Notes: generated by a model not told the origin, from the sequence alone. 64,000 nucleotides of DNA from Magnetospira sp. QH-2 (GCF_000968135.1 NZ_FO538765.1:1007819-1071818), one strand, 5' to 3'; positions 1-9,124 are shown, counted from the first letter of the stretch. Numbers and translations are program-made.

Positions 1-224
1 GCCTTAATTGGATTGTCCTAAAAATGTAAAAAGTTTCGACACTTTTTTGCCGAGAGTCTGCCGAAATTGACAGTTGTCTAAATCCCGACAAAAGGGATAT
101 TGCCGGGCTTCCACCTCCAAGCGTAGGAAAGGTTAGGGGCTGTAAAAGCATTCTCCGCCATTCAAAGCCCTTGTATGGAACAAGAATTTTTAATCTAGAG
201 CCCGTTTTATGAATTGGGCTCTCG
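1..224. other. Non-coding edge region
   Basis: No convincing gene is visible here. A small inverted repeat (arms 198-203 and 216-221) lies beside the larger repeat that follows. There is no T-run, so it is not an obvious terminator. Confidence 0.4.
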
Positions 225-328
225 GTCACGTCGTGTTTGATCGAATTCGATCAAACACGAAAAGCGTGATCGATTCCAATAAGGTCGCGCGTGTCTAGCG
301 GGTCCGATTGGACCCGACACGCGCTAGG
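225..328. repeat. Dispersed intergenic double-hairpin repeat, copy 1
   Basis: Two adjacent palindromes are present. The first pairs GTGTTTGATCGA with TCGATCAAACAC (about 233-258). The second pairs 287-295 with 316-324 and 300-305 with 310-315, leaving a 4-nt bulge and a 4-nt GATT loop. The second hairpin overlaps the stop codon of the mannose-1-phosphate guanylyltransferase gene, so it may also act as its 3' end. Near-identical copies occur at 36621-36725 and 58336-58434, with diverged relatives near 9061 and 29944. Confidence 0.8.
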
Positions 329-1799
329 AGGCAGATTTTTCCCGGCCATAGACATCGGAGAAACGGACAATATCGTCCTCCTCCAAGTAACTCCCGGTCT
401 GCACCTCAATGATCTCCAACGGAATCTTCCCCGGGTTTTCAAGCCTGTGCAGGGTACCAAGGGGCAAATAGACCGATTGATCCTCGGTCAACAGGAGGTC
501 TTCCTCGCCCCGGGTCACCTTGGCCGTCCCGGCCACCACGACCCAGTGTTCGGCCCGATGATGATGCAGTTGCAAAGACAGGGCCGCGCCCGGATTGACC
601 AAAATGCGTTTGACCTTGAACCGTTGGCACTCGGAGATGGTTTCATAGGAGCCCCAGGGGCGATAGACCCGCACATGATGGGTTTCTTCCGGGCGTCCGG
701 CGTTTTTCAACTGATTGACGATTTCCTTGACGTCTTGGACCTTGTCCTTGTCGGCCACCAGCACGGCATCAGCCGTCTCGATGACCACCAGGTTGTCCAG
801 CCCGATCCCCGCGATCAGTCGGTTTTCGCTGCGCAGGTAACTGTCATGGCTGTCGCGGACGATGACGTCTCCGCTGGTGACATTGCCGCCCTCGTCCGCT
901 TCCAGAGCATCGGAGAGGGAAGACCAGGACCCCACGTCGCTCCACTGGGCATCCAGGGGCACCACCACGGCCTTCTCGGTTTTTTCCATCACCGCATAAT
1001 CGATGGAGTTCGACGGGCAGTCGGAGAACGCCTCGGCATCAAGACGGATGAAATCCAGGTCGATGGTCGCTTTTTCCACCGCTGTTTTGGTCGGGACGGT
1101 CATGGTCGGCGCATGGCGTTCCAACTCCTCCAGGTAGGCCCGGGCGCGGAACATGAACATGCCGCTATTCCAAAAGTAATCCCCTGATTCCACATAGGAT
1201 TCAGCGGTCGCCAGATCCGGTTTCTCGACGAACTGGGCCACCGGCCAAACGGCCAGATCTCCGGTCTCGTCCAGGGACTCCCCATCCCTGTCGGCCTTGA
1301 TATAGCCATAGCCGGTTTCTGGACCATCCGGGACCACGCCGAAGGTCACCAGATGCCCTTTTTCCGCGGCCCGCGCGGCGGCGGCGGCGGCGATCACAAA
1401 GGCTTCGTGGCGACCGATGACATGATCGGAGGGCATGACCAACAAAATGGCCTCCTCGTCCAGGACGCAGGCCTGCACGGCGGCGCAAGCCACCGCCGGC
1501 GCGGTATTGCGCCCCACCGGTTCGAGCAGTATGCCTCCGGCCGCGACGCCCAGCTGCTTGAGCTGCTCAGCGACCATGAATCGATGATCCTCGTTGCAGA
1601 CCACCAAAGGGTTGCCGTAGTCCGCCAGGCAGGACACCCGCTGCACGGTGGCCTGGAACAGGGATTCCTCGCCCAGGAGCGGCAGGAACTGTTTCGGATA
1701 GGCCTTGCGCGACAGGGGCCAGAGGCGGGTCCCAGACCCACCGGACAGAATGACGGGAACGATCACTGGCTCCTCCATGTTTCCATGATTTGCAGGCAT
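324..1799 (-). CDS. manC: Mannose-1-phosphate guanylyltransferase / mannose-6-phosphate isomerase
   Basis: This is a bifunctional enzyme (491 aa, the usual length) supplying GDP-mannose for surface polysaccharide. The N-terminal nucleotidyltransferase carries the GGSGTRLWPLSR pyrophosphorylase signature just after the start and an FVEKP motif near residue 200. The C-terminal cupin holds the isomerase half (RPWGSYE, and a HHHRAEHW metal-binding stretch near residue 410). The ATG at 1799 overlaps the end of the phosphomannomutase gene; a second ATG seven codons inside (1778) is equally close to the conserved N terminus. The two overlapping genes form one operon for fructose-6-P/mannose-6-P to GDP-mannose. 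Confidence 0.93.
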   Translation of the reverse strand: MPANHGNMEEPVIVPVILSGGSGTRLWPLSRKAYPKQFLPLLGEESLFQATVQRVSCLADYGNPLVVCNEDHRFMVAEQLKQLGVAAGGILLEPVGRNTAPAVACAAVQACVLDEEAILLVMPSDHVIGRHEAFVIAAAAAARAAEKGHLVTFGVVPDGPETGYGYIKADRDGESLDETGDLAVWPVAQFVEKPDLATAESYVESGDYFWNSGMFMFRARAYLEELERHAPTMTVPTKTAVEKATIDLDFIRLDAEAFSDCPSNSIDYAVMEKTEKAVVVPLDAQWSDVGSWSSLSDALEADEGGNVTSGDVIVRDSHDSYLRSENRLIAGIGLDNLVVIETADAVLVADKDKVQDVKEIVNQLKNAGRPEETHHVRVYRPWGSYETISECQRFKVKRILVNPGAALSLQLHHHRAEHWVVVAGTAKVTRGEEDLLLTEDQSVYLPLGTLHRLENPGKIPLEIIEVQTGSYLEEDDIVRFSDVYGREKSAS

Positions 1800-3238
1800 A
1801 GGCGATTCATCTCGGTGGCCCGCTCGGCGCTATCGGCCTCATTGTAGCACCTTAGCTCCGGGGCGTTCCCGGATGGGCGAAGATGAATAATCTCCAGATT
1901 TTCGAAGGTAATTCTGGTCCCATCGGTTCGATCGACGTGGTCGACGGTTCCGGCGATGGCGCCGAAGCGGGCCTCGATGGCGGCTTTGGCATCCGCTCCG
2001 TCGAACTCCTCTAGCACGGCAAGGCTCAATTCGGTTGGAAAATCCTTCAGCCGATCACTGGCGGTGAACCGGGGCGGAACAATTGTCAATAATTCCGACA
2101 GCTTGCAACATTGTTGCACGGCCATACTCATCAAGGCCAAGGGCACCAGCACCGCATCGCGGGTCGGCAGAGGGGCCAACACCCGTCCATCGATCTCAAT
2201 TGAATCAGCGATCAAGAACCCGCCGTTGGCTTCATAGCCGACGACGATGGACCCGCTGGCTTGGCACATTTCCATGCCCGCAATCACATAAGGAGAGCCG
2301 ATCCGGGTCCGCACCACCCTCTCGAACCAGCCGCATTTTTCCAAGGCGCTATTGCTGCTCACCGGGGTGACAACCTGTTTGGCGCCCAAAAACCGAGCGC
2401 ACAGGATTCCGGCCACATCGCCACGGAACCAAGTCCCCGTTTCATCCGCCAACAGTGGTCGGTCGGCATCTCCGTCCGTGGAAACGATGGCGTCAAGCTC
2501 ATGCTCCTTGGCCCAGGCCTTGGCCAACGAGACGTCTTCCGGTCGAATGGCTTCCGTATCCACCGGTATGAACCGATCCGAACGGCCCAGGGGCATGACC
2601 TCGGCGCCCAACTGCGCCAGGAGGGTCCCTAGCATATCCCGGGCCACGCCCGAATGCTCATAGACCCCGATGCGCAGTCCCTTGAGGCATTCGCTCGGGA
2701 AAAACTCGCGGTAGCGCATCAGGTATTGCGACGCCGCCGTATCGTCCACGTCAGGCAGCCCCGGCGGGTCGGCGAAGGCGCCGTCGGTATCGAACAAACC
2801 CTCGGGAACCGCGACCCATTGGTTGCGAATACCCTCTTCGTCGGTTTTGGCGATTTCCCCGTCGGCGCGGTTGAACTTGATGCCGTTGCGGTCATCGGGG
2901 ATATGGCTGCCGGTTACCATGATCGAAGGGATGCCCCGTTGCAGCCCAAAATAGGCCACTGCGGGCGAGCCGATAAAGCCGCAATTGACCGGCCTAAGCC
3001 CTTGGTCGGCGATGGCGCGGGCCACGGCTTGCATGATGCGCGGGGTGCTGGGCCGTAGATCCCCGGCCAGAGCGACCTCGGAGCCCTTTTCAAGCAGTCC
3101 CTGATCGCGCAGGTGTTGCAGAAAAGCCACCGTGTAGGTGTAGCAAACCCGGTCGGTCATGCGCAGGACAAGTCCCCGCGCGCCGCTGGTACCGAACTTT
3201 ACCTGCGATTGGTCCATGAGGTCGTTGATCGTTTGCAT
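1763..3238 (-). CDS. Phosphomannomutase (alpha-D-phosphohexomutase family)
   Basis: It interconverts mannose-6-phosphate and mannose-1-phosphate, directly upstream of manC, whose start it overlaps. The protein shows KFGTSGARGL near the N terminus, a phosphoserine-type loop (TGSHIPDDRNGIKF, with Ser in the expected TxSHxP position) and a Mg-binding DGDADRP motif. About 491 aa from the ATG at 3238. An in-frame TTG at 3316 would add 26 residues of low-complexity sequence, so the ATG is preferred; neither has a strong ribosome site. Phosphoglucomutase activity cannot be excluded. Confidence 0.88.
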   Translation of the reverse strand: MQTINDLMDQSQVKFGTSGARGLVLRMTDRVCYTYTVAFLQHLRDQGLLEKGSEVALAGDLRPSTPRIMQAVARAIADQGLRPVNCGFIGSPAVAYFGLQRGIPSIMVTGSHIPDDRNGIKFNRADGEIAKTDEEGIRNQWVAVPEGLFDTDGAFADPPGLPDVDDTAASQYLMRYREFFPSECLKGLRIGVYEHSGVARDMLGTLLAQLGAEVMPLGRSDRFIPVDTEAIRPEDVSLAKAWAKEHELDAIVSTDGDADRPLLADETGTWFRGDVAGILCARFLGAKQVVTPVSSNSALEKCGWFERVVRTRIGSPYVIAGMEMCQASGSIVVGYEANGGFLIADSIEIDGRVLAPLPTRDAVLVPLALMSMAVQQCCKLSELLTIVPPRFTASDRLKDFPTELSLAVLEEFDGADAKAAIEARFGAIAGTVDHVDRTDGTRITFENLEIIHLRPSGNAPELRCYNEADSAERATEMNRLCLQIMETWRSQ

Positions 3239-3335
3239 GAGGCTGCGAATCCCGGGCCGTTGTCCATTGCCACTGTTCACCTTTTCGTCGGCGCGCTCAA
3301 GGATCAAGGACGACAAGGGGTGGATAATCCTTGGT

Positions 3336-4418
3336 TCAGTCCAGGCTGCGGGCGGCGATCCAGGCCTGTCCCAAACTGAGCCCCGGATCCCCCGCCGAGA
3401 CCCGCTGGTGTTGCAAGACCTGATAGCCCGCGTTTTCGAGCCCGCTCCGCACCGCCTCGGTCAGGACCTTGTTGAAAAAGCATCCCCCCGAGAGCCCCAC
3501 CGTGCGTGGCCCATCGTGACGGGTCACCCAATCCACCAAAGCCGCGGCCAATGTGCCATGAAACAGATCGGCGCCTTCTGCTCTCTCCATGTCAATCAGA
3601 GCATCCAACAGGGGCAGACAGACCAGTTGGCCCCCCTCATCGATCCGCCACCCCCCATCCATCACCCGAGGTGTGGTAACCAGCGCCTCCAGTTCCATGG
3701 GTGCCTGCCCTTCGAAATCGGCCACCGGACGGACCATCAACAATCCACAGGCGGCATCGAACAAGCGGCCACAGGAACTGGTAGGCGGACAGTTCAGTCC
3801 TTTGTCCAGCAATTGCGGCAGCATGGCCGCGTGGGCCTGTGTCTGGAACCGATCCGCGATTTCCGCGCCCCGTCCCAAAACCTGCAAGACCGCCGCCCCC
3901 ATGCGCCAGGGTTCCCGCGCCGCCACGTCGCCGCCCGGTTGCGGCAACCGGGCCAGATGCCCAAGGCGCTGGTAGTCGGCACCCTCCACCAACAGAAGTT
4001 CCCCGCCCCAGGACTCATTGCCTGGCCCCAGCCCGAAGCCGTCCAGAGCCAGCCCCAACAGCGGTCCCAGGTGACCATGCTCGGCGGCGACGGCGGCAAT
4101 ATGGGCATGATGGTGCTGCACGGCCAGGGTCCGCGGCGCCCAGTCCTCGGCGATGAGGGTGGAATGAAAATCCGGGTGCAAGTCGTGAGCCGCGATCACC
4201 GGTTCGGCCCCTGTTTCAGCTAAAAGTCGCGCCACGGTTTGGTCATAGGCGGCGATGACCTCCGGGTCCCCCAGATCGCCCAAGGTCACCGACAAATGGG
4301 CCCGCCCTTCCACGATGACGCAAGCCGTGGCTTTCAGATAGGCCCCCAGGGCCAGCACGGGTGGGGAGTTTTTTGTCAGCGGCAGGTCAATGACTGTTTC
4401 GACAACGCTGTCGGTCAT
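3336..4418 (-). CDS. HypF C-terminal (Kae1-like) carbamoyltransferase, stand-alone
   Basis: The 360-aa protein matches only the C-terminal half of HypF, the maturase that makes the cyanide ligands of [NiFe] hydrogenase. Visible motifs are HHHAH near residue 120 (metal site), DGFGLG with WGGE (nucleotide site) and SGGCFFN near residue 310. The acylphosphatase, zinc-finger and YrdC-like parts of normal HypF (about 750 aa) are absent and not encoded beside it. Its start overlaps the stop of hypA by 4 nt, so the two are translationally coupled. It could be a split HypF whose other half lies elsewhere, or a related carbamoyltransferase. Confidence 0.8.
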   Translation of the reverse strand: MTDSVVETVIDLPLTKNSPPVLALGAYLKATACVIVEGRAHLSVTLGDLGDPEVIAAYDQTVARLLAETGAEPVIAAHDLHPDFHSTLIAEDWAPRTLAVQHHHAHIAAVAAEHGHLGPLLGLALDGFGLGPGNESWGGELLLVEGADYQRLGHLARLPQPGGDVAAREPWRMGAAVLQVLGRGAEIADRFQTQAHAAMLPQLLDKGLNCPPTSSCGRLFDAACGLLMVRPVADFEGQAPMELEALVTTPRVMDGGWRIDEGGQLVCLPLLDALIDMERAEGADLFHGTLAAALVDWVTRHDGPRTVGLSGGCFFNKVLTEAVRSGLENAGYQVLQHQRVSAGDPGLSLGQAWIAARSLD

Positions 4419-4756
4419 TCCACCTCCAACTCGCGGATGCGCATATCCTCGCCGTCGGTGACTTGCAGCTTATGACCGTCGCATTTGGGACAGGGATCGT
4501 AGCGCCGGGCGATCTCCACCGATTCCCCGCAGTCCAAGCACCAGGCGGTGCCCGGGGTACGGATCAATTCCAGCACCGCCCCCTCGGCGATGGTTCCCTT
4601 GGTCACCGCATCAAAACAAAAAAGCATGGCTTCGGGCTCGGCATGGGAGAGTTGCCCCAGTTCCAGCCAGACGGTTTTTACCTTGAAGAAATTCTGAGCC
4701 CGGGCCTGATCCTCGATGATCCGCACCATGCTCTCTGTCAGGGACATTTCATGCAT
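4415..4756 (-). CDS. hypA: Hydrogenase nickel-incorporation protein HypA
   Basis: This is the nickel metallochaperone that delivers Ni(II) with HypB to [NiFe] hydrogenase precursors. The 113-aa length is typical. The N-terminal MHEMSL supplies the His2 nickel ligand, and two Cys-x2-Cys pairs (CLDC and CPKC, residues about 73-92) form the structural zinc site. It is followed, with a 4-nt overlap, by the HypF-like carbamoyltransferase. With the nickel permease upstream this is a nickel-enzyme cluster; no hydrogenase structural gene lies in the window. Confidence 0.93.
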   Translation of the reverse strand: MHEMSLTESMVRIIEDQARAQNFFKVKTVWLELGQLSHAEPEAMLFCFDAVTKGTIAEGAVLELIRTPGTAWCLDCGESVEIARRYDPCPKCDGHKLQVTDGEDMRIRELEVE

Positions 4757-4802
4757 GGGTGCAGTTCACCATGAACCACCCATGGGAAACAAGGGGAATG
4801 CG

Positions 4803-5021
4803 TTAGGCGGGAAACTCCACCACCTTGCCGCCTGTTTGAGCGTCCTTGATTTTCTGACGCCGGGCAAGAAAGTACTTATCGGCCATGATCTTGGTAATCA
4901 CGCCCGTGGCGATGGTCGGCAGGACAATGATTGCCCCGGCAGCCAAGGAGGCACCGATATATACTGGCAGCAATTTGGCATTGACCAGCCCGAAAGCTAC
5001 ACCTGTTTCTGACAGAGCCAT
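4803..5021 (-). CDS. Small membrane protein, unknown
   Basis: The 72-aa protein starts at an ATG preceded by GGAGAACGAGAC, a good ribosome site. Residues about 10-40 form one long or two short hydrophobic segments (LLPVYIGASLAAGAIIVLP), followed by a basic, polar tail. I do not recognise the family. It lies between hypA and the nickel permease in the same direction, which suggests but does not show a role in nickel metabolism. An 11-G tract lies about 120 bp upstream. Confidence 0.6.
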   Translation of the reverse strand: MALSETGVAFGLVNAKLLPVYIGASLAAGAIIVLPTIATGVITKIMADKYFLARRQKIKDAQTGGKVVEFPA

Positions 5022-5138
5022 GTCTCGTTCTCCAACCCAATTGGTTTCTCGGGTTGATCGCGCCGATTCGAAGGGCGCTCCCGAGTGCTTGTTAAGGTCA
5101 CGGTAGTTGATTACCAACCGCACTACAAACCTTAAATC

Positions 5139-5149
5139 GGGGGGGGGGG
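5139..5149. repeat. Homopolymeric G11 tract
   Basis: Eleven consecutive G lie in the gap between the nickel permease (ends 5185) and the small membrane protein (starts 5021). Such tracts are prone to slipped-strand length change. Here it is outside any gene, so an effect could only be on promoter spacing. Confidence 0.9.
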
Positions 5150-5184
5150 CGTATTTATTTGATTTTAATTGAGAATGCAACCCA

Positions 5185-5901
5185 TTAACTGGCGAAAAGG
5201 AGGCTCATCCCCATTTCATGGGCAATGGACAGGCCGAGACCAATGGTCACCAGGCCAATAGCCGCCTGTAATCCACTGTTGGCAACGGTTAAAAACCGTG
5301 CCGACCAGGCCAGGGGCACCGCAATGGCCACGGAGAACAAAGCCATGCCAAGCATGGACCCCACTCCGAACAATGCCACGTACAGCAGGCCGCTCCAGGC
5401 ATCGGTGAGCACCGAGGCGGCCAACACCAGCATCGCCGCCGACCCGGCCATGCCGTGCATCATGCCGATGGCCAGGGCCTTGACCGGCGCCATTCGGGGA
5501 TGTTCGTGAGTATGGGGGGAGGCTTCGTGTGCTTGCCCTTCTCCCGCATGGGAGTGGGCATGGGTATGGACCTTGCCACCGCGATGGCGGTGAATATGGA
5601 AGTGGATCCGGTCACGGATCAAACGATAGAGCACATGCCCTCCCAGCCCCACCAGCATGAGGCCAACAGCGAACTCCAGCCACCCGGCCAGGGTGTCATC
5701 AATCACCGCATCAGCCAAAATGACCGCCATGGTCACCGCCAACAGAGTCAAGGTATGGCCGAGCCCCCAAAAAGCACCTGTTTTCAAGGTCCGCCGCAAA
5801 GAACCGCCCCGCGTGGCCAACGAGGCCACGGCAGCCATGTGGTCGGCCTCAAGCGCATGCTGAATGCCGATCAGAAAGGCGAGGCCGAAGATGGTGAGCA
5901 T
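5185..5901 (-). CDS. NicO/UreH-type nickel-cobalt permease
   Basis: This is an inner-membrane Ni/Co transporter, 238 aa with about six transmembrane segments. The signature H-x4-D-H (HALEADH) sits in the first segment, and GLGHT in the second resembles the second metal motif. A cytoplasmic loop at residues about 97-135 is very rich in His (HFHIHRH, HTHAHSHAG, HTHEH), as expected for nickel buffering. Its neighbours are hypA and a HypF half, so nickel supply for hydrogenase is the natural role; export as in RcnA is the alternative. Confidence 0.85.
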   Translation of the reverse strand: MLTIFGLAFLIGIQHALEADHMAAVASLATRGGSLRRTLKTGAFWGLGHTLTLLAVTMAVILADAVIDDTLAGWLEFAVGLMLVGLGGHVLYRLIRDRIHFHIHRHRGGKVHTHAHSHAGEGQAHEASPHTHEHPRMAPVKALAIGMMHGMAGSAAMLVLAASVLTDAWSGLLYVALFGVGSMLGMALFSVAIAVPLAWSARFLTVANSGLQAAIGLVTIGLGLSIAHEMGMSLLFAS

Positions 5902-5958
5902 AGGGGATCCCCAAAAACCGGCGCAGGACTTGTGCGCCGCACCATAATGGCAGAAGCG

Positions 5959-7656
5959 CTAAGAGGAGGCAAGCGGCCCCAAGGCATCGCGCAACGGTGC
6001 CAGCCGATCCCCATATTTTTGCCAGCGGCCCAGGGCGTCGCGATAAATCGGTTGCCGTACCTGATCGGCGCTGGCCGTGCGTACGGTCCGTTCGGTGCGG
6101 TGAAAATCCAGGCAGGCCGATTCCCAGTCCAGACCGCATCCCTTGACCAGCCGCCGGGCCTGTGCTGGCAGATCGTCCACCAGATCTTCGTATTGAATCG
6201 TTAGGATGCGCCCGGGAATCAGCCGCGCCCACTGGGCCATCATGTCGTCGTAGAGTCGGTAGTAGCCACCCAACTCTCGCAGGTCATAGGCGAAACCCTG
6301 GAAACCGGTGAACAGCCGTCGATAGCAAGACAGACAGACATCCATTGGGTCGCGGCGGCAATGGACCAGCTTGGCATTGGGCAGCGCCCGAACAATACGT
6401 CCCACCTGCATGAAGTTGGCGGGTAGCTTATCGGTGAAGAGATCCGCACCCGATGGCTTGGCCGCCGTCCCATAGGCCACGCCCAGATCCTTGGGGGACA
6501 GACCCTTCTCATCGGCCAAACTGGGGAAATGCAGCATCTCGCCTCCGGCAGTCACCCGGGAATGGCTGGCCAGGATCTGTTCCACCAAAGTCGTGCCGGA
6601 CCGCGGCATGCCGATGATGAAGATCGGCGAGGCATCGGGACAGCCTCGCGCCACCGTCGCCGATTCATAGCCGTCAATCAAAGCCTGGAACCGGACGGCT
6701 TCGTCTTTGAGGTGCCAGTCAAAAGTGGCCCGTTTTAGCCGATTGGCGGCTTCCAGGTGATCAAAGGCCCGTTGATAATCTCCCAGATCCTCGTAGGCCT
6801 TGGCCAGACCGAACCGGACCTGCATCACTTGGTCACCCTCCGCGCGACCCTTCGCGATCAAGAATTCCATGGCCCGCAGATCCGGATCGTCCCGCGCCTG
6901 GAATTTCTTGATCATGGCCATATGACGCATGGCCCGCCCGCTGTCGGGGTCCAAGACCACGGCCTGGCGGTAGGCTTCGACGGCCTGTGCCGTTTCGCCC
7001 TCGGCGGTCAGGGCATTTCCCAGATTGTTATAAACATCGGCCCGCTGGACACCGAGTGCCAATATGGCCTTGCAGACGCGCACCGACTCCGCTGTTTCAC
7101 CGGTTTGGTAGAGGGCCAAGCCAAGATTGACCTGCGCATCCAGGCTGGTTGGATTGGCGCGAACCGCCCGACGGCTGGCCTTCACGGCCGATTCAGCGGC
7201 ACCAAGATCCAAATGCAAGACGGCCAGATTTGTCAGCGCATCGCCGTGGTCGGGATCCCGTCGTAGAACTTCGCCATAGGCCTCCACCGCGGCAGGGGTC
7301 CGACCGACCGACTGACGGCATAGGCCTAGATTATACCAAGCATCCAGATTGTTTGGATCGCCAGCCACGGCTTTTTCCAGCACCACCAACGCTTCGGCAT
7401 GGCGGTCGCGGGCCACGAGGACCGACCCCAAGTTGCTCAAGGCCTTGGACCAGGTGGGACGCCCCGCCACGGCTTTTGAAATCGCCTGCTCGGCGCGATC
7501 CAATTCTCCCGCGCGAAATGCCAGCACGCCAAAAAAATGGTTGGCGTCCGGATCGTTTGGATCATGCGAGAGGATTTCGTGATAGACGGCCTGGGCTTCC
7601 GGGAATCGACCTTCCTTCAGATGGGCCAGGGCTGATTCATGAAGATCCCCCGCCAT
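5959..7656 (-). CDS. TPR-repeat sulfotransferase
   Basis: A 565-aa cytoplasmic protein. Residues about 1-290 are tandem tetratricopeptide repeats (recurring A-x-Y-x2-L-x6-D-A-x3-L). Residues about 345-560 are a PAPS-dependent sulfotransferase domain, with the 5'-phosphosulfate loop FIIGMPRSGTTLVEQIL and a 3'-phosphate-like segment (VHCRRDPMDVCLSCY). The family transfers sulfate to polysaccharides, peptides or lipids; the nearby polysaccharide locus makes a glycan acceptor plausible. The ATG at 7656 follows the stop-side end of the DUF1178 gene at 7669, so the two are probably co-transcribed. Confidence 0.85.
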   Translation of the reverse strand: MAGDLHESALAHLKEGRFPEAQAVYHEILSHDPNDPDANHFFGVLAFRAGELDRAEQAISKAVAGRPTWSKALSNLGSVLVARDRHAEALVVLEKAVAGDPNNLDAWYNLGLCRQSVGRTPAAVEAYGEVLRRDPDHGDALTNLAVLHLDLGAAESAVKASRRAVRANPTSLDAQVNLGLALYQTGETAESVRVCKAILALGVQRADVYNNLGNALTAEGETAQAVEAYRQAVVLDPDSGRAMRHMAMIKKFQARDDPDLRAMEFLIAKGRAEGDQVMQVRFGLAKAYEDLGDYQRAFDHLEAANRLKRATFDWHLKDEAVRFQALIDGYESATVARGCPDASPIFIIGMPRSGTTLVEQILASHSRVTAGGEMLHFPSLADEKGLSPKDLGVAYGTAAKPSGADLFTDKLPANFMQVGRIVRALPNAKLVHCRRDPMDVCLSCYRRLFTGFQGFAYDLRELGGYYRLYDDMMAQWARLIPGRILTIQYEDLVDDLPAQARRLVKGCGLDWESACLDFHRTERTVRTASADQVRQPIYRDALGRWQKYGDRLAPLRDALGPLASS

Positions 7657-7668
7657 GCCCGACCCTGC

Positions 7669-8112
7669 TTAGGAAGACCGCTGCTTGGGCCGTCCGGGCA
7701 GCATATAGAATTCGATGCCTTCTTCTTGCATGTCTTCGGCTTCCTCCGCGCTGGCCTCGCCATAGATGCCGCGCTGATCGGATTCGCCATAGTGGATGCG
7801 CCGGGCTTCTTCGGGAAAATCGTCGCCCACGTAGTCACAGCTGCCTTCCACATGGTCTCGCAATTCGCTGACCGCATCCAAAATGCGCTCGGCCAGTTCG
7901 CGCGCTCTGGCTTCGTGAAAATCGCCGCTGGCCGCCGATTCACCGACGGAAGAGTTGATGCGCGGCGCCATGGGGGCCTTGGATACCGTGACCTCGCCGC
8001 AATGGGGACAGGCAATATCGCCATGGCGCTGCTGATCGTCGTAGCTGGCGCTGTCCTTGAACCAGGCCTCGAAACTATGGCCGTTGCCGCATTTGAGCTG
8101 ATATAGAATCAT
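7669..8112 (-). CDS. DUF1178 family zinc-ribbon-like protein
   Basis: The 147-aa protein begins MILYQLKC with a Cys-Gly-Asn-Gly-His element and a CPHCG pair near residue 36. Together they look like a one-zinc ribbon at the N terminus, followed by an acidic helical C terminus. This layout is typical of the DUF1178 family, common in alphaproteobacteria and of unknown function. The ATG at 8112 is chosen because the family starts at MIxYxLxC; a longer reading to 8184 adds unrelated sequence. Confidence 0.8.
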   Translation of the reverse strand: MILYQLKCGNGHSFEAWFKDSASYDDQQRHGDIACPHCGEVTVSKAPMAPRINSSVGESAASGDFHEARARELAERILDAVSELRDHVEGSCDYVGDDFPEEARRIHYGESDQRGIYGEASAEEAEDMQEEGIEFYMLPGRPKQRSS

Positions 8113-8215
8113 GCTGGTGCTTCTTTCCGAATGGTCATAGCTTGGGACAGCGGGCGGCATAAAGCAACGCCGCCTTTCCCGCAAGGTCTATCATCACGCC
8201 GGTTAAGAAACCGTA

Positions 8216-8806
8216 ATGTCGGAAAAATCTCATCATCTCGCCAATACCACGCCATCCCCCTGGGTCCGGCGCCATGCCTCTCTGGTTCCCGAGGGCGGCC
8301 CGGTGCTCGATCTGGCCTGCGGCAACGGTCGGCATGGCCGACTGTTCCTGGAGCTTGGACACCCGGTCCGGTTCGTGGATCGCAACGGGGATCCCCTGGC
8401 CGACCTGGAAGATAACGCTCAGGCGCGGATCCTCATCGTCGACCTGGAGGACGGTTCCCCCTGGCCACTGGCCGGGCAGCGGTTCGACGGGATCGTGGTG
8501 ACCAACTACCTCTACCGACCGTTGTTTCCCCACTTGCTCGACTGTCTGGCGCCGGGCGGCGTGCTGATCTACGAGACCTTCGCCCGGGGTCAGGAACAGT
8601 TCAACCGTCCGCGCAATCCGGATCATCTGCTCAACGCAGGTGAACTCCTCGCCTTGACAGCGCACCGCTTGCAGGTCGTGGCCTATGAACATGGCCTGAA
8701 AAACGGCCGACCCTGTCCCGGGGTGGTACAGCGGATCTGTGCCGTCAATGACCGCCCGACCGATGGCGCCGTCCCGCCGTTCCACGCCTTGGAGGCCCCC
8801 GCATGA
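8216..8806 (+). CDS. Class I SAM-dependent methyltransferase
   Basis: A 196-aa Rossmann-fold methyltransferase of the TehB-like group. Motif I is VLDLACGNGRHGRLFLELG (residues about 30-48), an acidic residue follows at FVDRNGD, and motif IV-like IVVTNYLYRP and LAPGGVLIYETF come later. The substrate cannot be read from sequence. Its stop overlaps the start of the glutaredoxin gene by 4 nt, so the two form an operon. Confidence 0.85.
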   Translation: MSEKSHHLANTTPSPWVRRHASLVPEGGPVLDLACGNGRHGRLFLELGHPVRFVDRNGDPLADLEDNAQARILIVDLEDGSPWPLAGQRFDGIVVTNYLYRPLFPHLLDCLAPGGVLIYETFARGQEQFNRPRNPDHLLNAGELLALTAHRLQVVAYEHGLKNGRPCPGVVQRICAVNDRPTDGAVPPFHALEAPA

Positions 8807-9060
8807 CCTCGGTCACCGTCTATGGCACGCGGCTTTGCCCCTATTGCCTCAAGGCCCGGCGCCTATTGAAAAAAAAGGGCATACGCTACACCAACGTGGA
8901 TGTGTCTTCGAAGGCCAAACGGGCCGAAATGGCCGGGCGCGCCAAGGGGCGCACTTCGGTGCCGCAGATCTTCATCGGCGACCGCCATATCGGCGGCTGC
9001 GATGATCTGGTCCGATTGGATAAAAAAGGTCAGCTAGCGCGCATGCTGCGGGGCGGCTAG
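8803..9060 (+). CDS. grxC: Glutaredoxin 3
   Basis: An 85-aa dithiol glutaredoxin reducing disulfides with glutathione. It has the CPYC active site at residues 11-14, the cis-Pro loop TSVPQIFIG and the glutathione-binding GGCDDL. Length and motifs are normal for GrxC. It overlaps the methyltransferase gene by 4 nt. A palindromic repeat begins directly after its stop and may serve as the 3' end. Confidence 0.93.
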   Translation: MTSVTVYGTRLCPYCLKARRLLKKKGIRYTNVDVSSKAKRAEMAGRAKGRTSVPQIFIGDRHIGGCDDLVRLDKKGQLARMLRGG

Positions 9061-9104
9061 GTCACGTCGCATTTAAACGGATTCGATTGAATATGACGTG
9101 ATCT
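9061..9104. repeat. Diverged copy of the dispersed palindromic repeat
   Basis: It begins with TCACGTC and ends with GACGTGA around a central GGATTCGATTGA. This is the layout of the first hairpin in the copies at 225 and 58336, but the second hairpin is missing. It starts at the glutaredoxin stop codon. Confidence 0.6.
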
Positions 9105-9124
9105 ATTCAAAGCATATACGGCCT

